NCBI GenBank assembly: GCA_017429465.1
Contig: JAFROU010000056.1
Coordinates: 1 to 14,498 of the forward strand
Origin: Candidatus Saccharimonadota bacterium
GTDB lineage: Bacteria > Patescibacteria > Saccharimonadia > Saccharimonadales > Nanosyncoccaceae
Length of the DNA: 14,498 nt
Direction: 5' to 3'
Shown: positions 14,362 to 14,498 of the stretch, piece after piece
Position numbering within the stretch: position 1 is the stretch's first letter
Layout: the number at the start of each line of letters is the position of its first letter
Translations under genes and position numbers: made by a program
The notes under the pieces: generated by a model
The model's database searches: none
Told to the model about the DNA's origin: nothing
Seen by the model: the letters and a program-made list of their open reading frames with translations, nothing else

Positions 14362-14387
14362 CCCCCGCCGTTTTCGGCGGGGGTTTT
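14362..14387 (+). terminator. Strong Rho-independent terminator
   Basis: CCCCCGCCG (14362-14370), loop TTTT, CGGCGGGGG (14375-14383), then four T residues. This perfect 9-bp GC stem ends the microprotein transcript, giving an RNA of about 555 nt. Confidence 0.9.
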
Positions 14388-14388
14388 A

Positions 14389-14432
14389 ATTTCCACAGCC
14401 TTTTCCACAAGAGAAATTGACGTTGTGGAAAA
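14389..14432. promoter_or_regulatory. DnaA-box-like repeat cluster
   Basis: TTTTCCACA at 14401-14409 and TGTGGAAAA (its inverse) at 14424-14432 both fit the relaxed DnaA-box consensus TTWTNCACA. A third copy, ATTTCCACA at 14389-14397, has one mismatch. The first two form a 10-bp inverted repeat (with A14410/T14423) whose centres are 22 bp apart, about two helical turns. The cluster lies just upstream of the promoter of the last gene, so it could be an operator for another regulator. Confidence 0.45.
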
Positions 14433-14450
14433 CTATCAATCTTCGCATTA

Positions 14451-14459
14451 TGCTATAAT
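14451..14459 (+). promoter_or_regulatory. Extended -10 promoter of the last gene
   Basis: TGC-TATAAT followed by six bases (GAAGCC) and ATG 14466: the same leaderless geometry as several other genes here. No -35 match at the right distance. Confidence 0.6.
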
Positions 14460-14465
14460 GAAGCC

Positions 14466-14498
14466 ATGCAAATTCCGCTTCAACAGACAAAAAAATGG
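14466..14498 (+). CDS. Start of a further gene (partial, 11 codons)
   Basis: Only MQIPLQQTKKW is visible before the window ends. The ATG lies 6 nt after an extended -10 element, which supports the start. An LQQ-x-x-W opening is reminiscent of FemAB-type peptidoglycan bridge acyltransferases, which often begin with a short LQSxxW stretch, but eleven residues are too few to assign a family. Confidence 0.45.
   Translation, partial: MQIPLQQTKKW

Noticed and set aside
13831..14387. tmRNA, SRP RNA or RNase P RNA in the microprotein transcript
   Set aside because: No tRNA-like ends, no SRP apical loop and no RNase P conserved elements were found.

Overview
The window looks like a chromosome segment of a Patescibacteria (CPR) bacterium, most likely Candidatus Saccharibacteria (TM7). 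This is inferred from protein style and gene content: compact core genes, a VirB2/TrbC-type pilin behind a dnaG-rpoD operon, and a primase zinc domain that has lost its zinc ligands. TGA acts as a normal stop. No rRNA, CRISPR array, integrase or insertion sequence was found.

Layout, left to right. (1) 1-851, minus: a P-loop kinase-like gene followed by the start of DNA polymerase I (polA, cut by the window edge). (2) 888-1372, plus: a self-contained cassette with a near-consensus promoter, a GGAGG site, a small helix-turn-helix protein with a TTG start, and a terminator. (3) 1371-5296, minus: dnaG - rpoD - pilin - diacylglycerol-kinase-like lipid kinase. (4) 5339-6529, plus: an orphan single-pass membrane protein, then mscL with its own promoter. 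(5) 6474-8934, minus: argS - orn - YjbR-like gene, with stops and starts overlapping. (6) 8975-10469, plus: a DUF1846/UPF0371 protein. (7) 10482-13784, plus: tRNA-Ser(GGA), then a MacB/LolCDE-type ABC ATPase and permease, then tsaD. (8) 13796-14387, plus: a consensus promoter, a 5' hairpin, a membrane microprotein, a long untranslated tail and a strong terminator. (9) 14389-14498: DnaA-box-like repeats, a promoter and the first 11 codons of another gene.

The promoters fall into two classes. Most housekeeping genes have an extended -10 element (TGn-TATAMT or close) ending only 6-9 nt before ATG, which predicts leaderless or nearly leaderless mRNAs. The two small-gene cassettes and the DUF1846 gene instead have leaders with GGAGG sites 7-8 nt before the start. 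In both small-gene cassettes the untranslated 3' tail is complementary to the leader or start region. These two loci, the zinc-less primase and the DnaA-box-like cluster are the parts most worth a second look.
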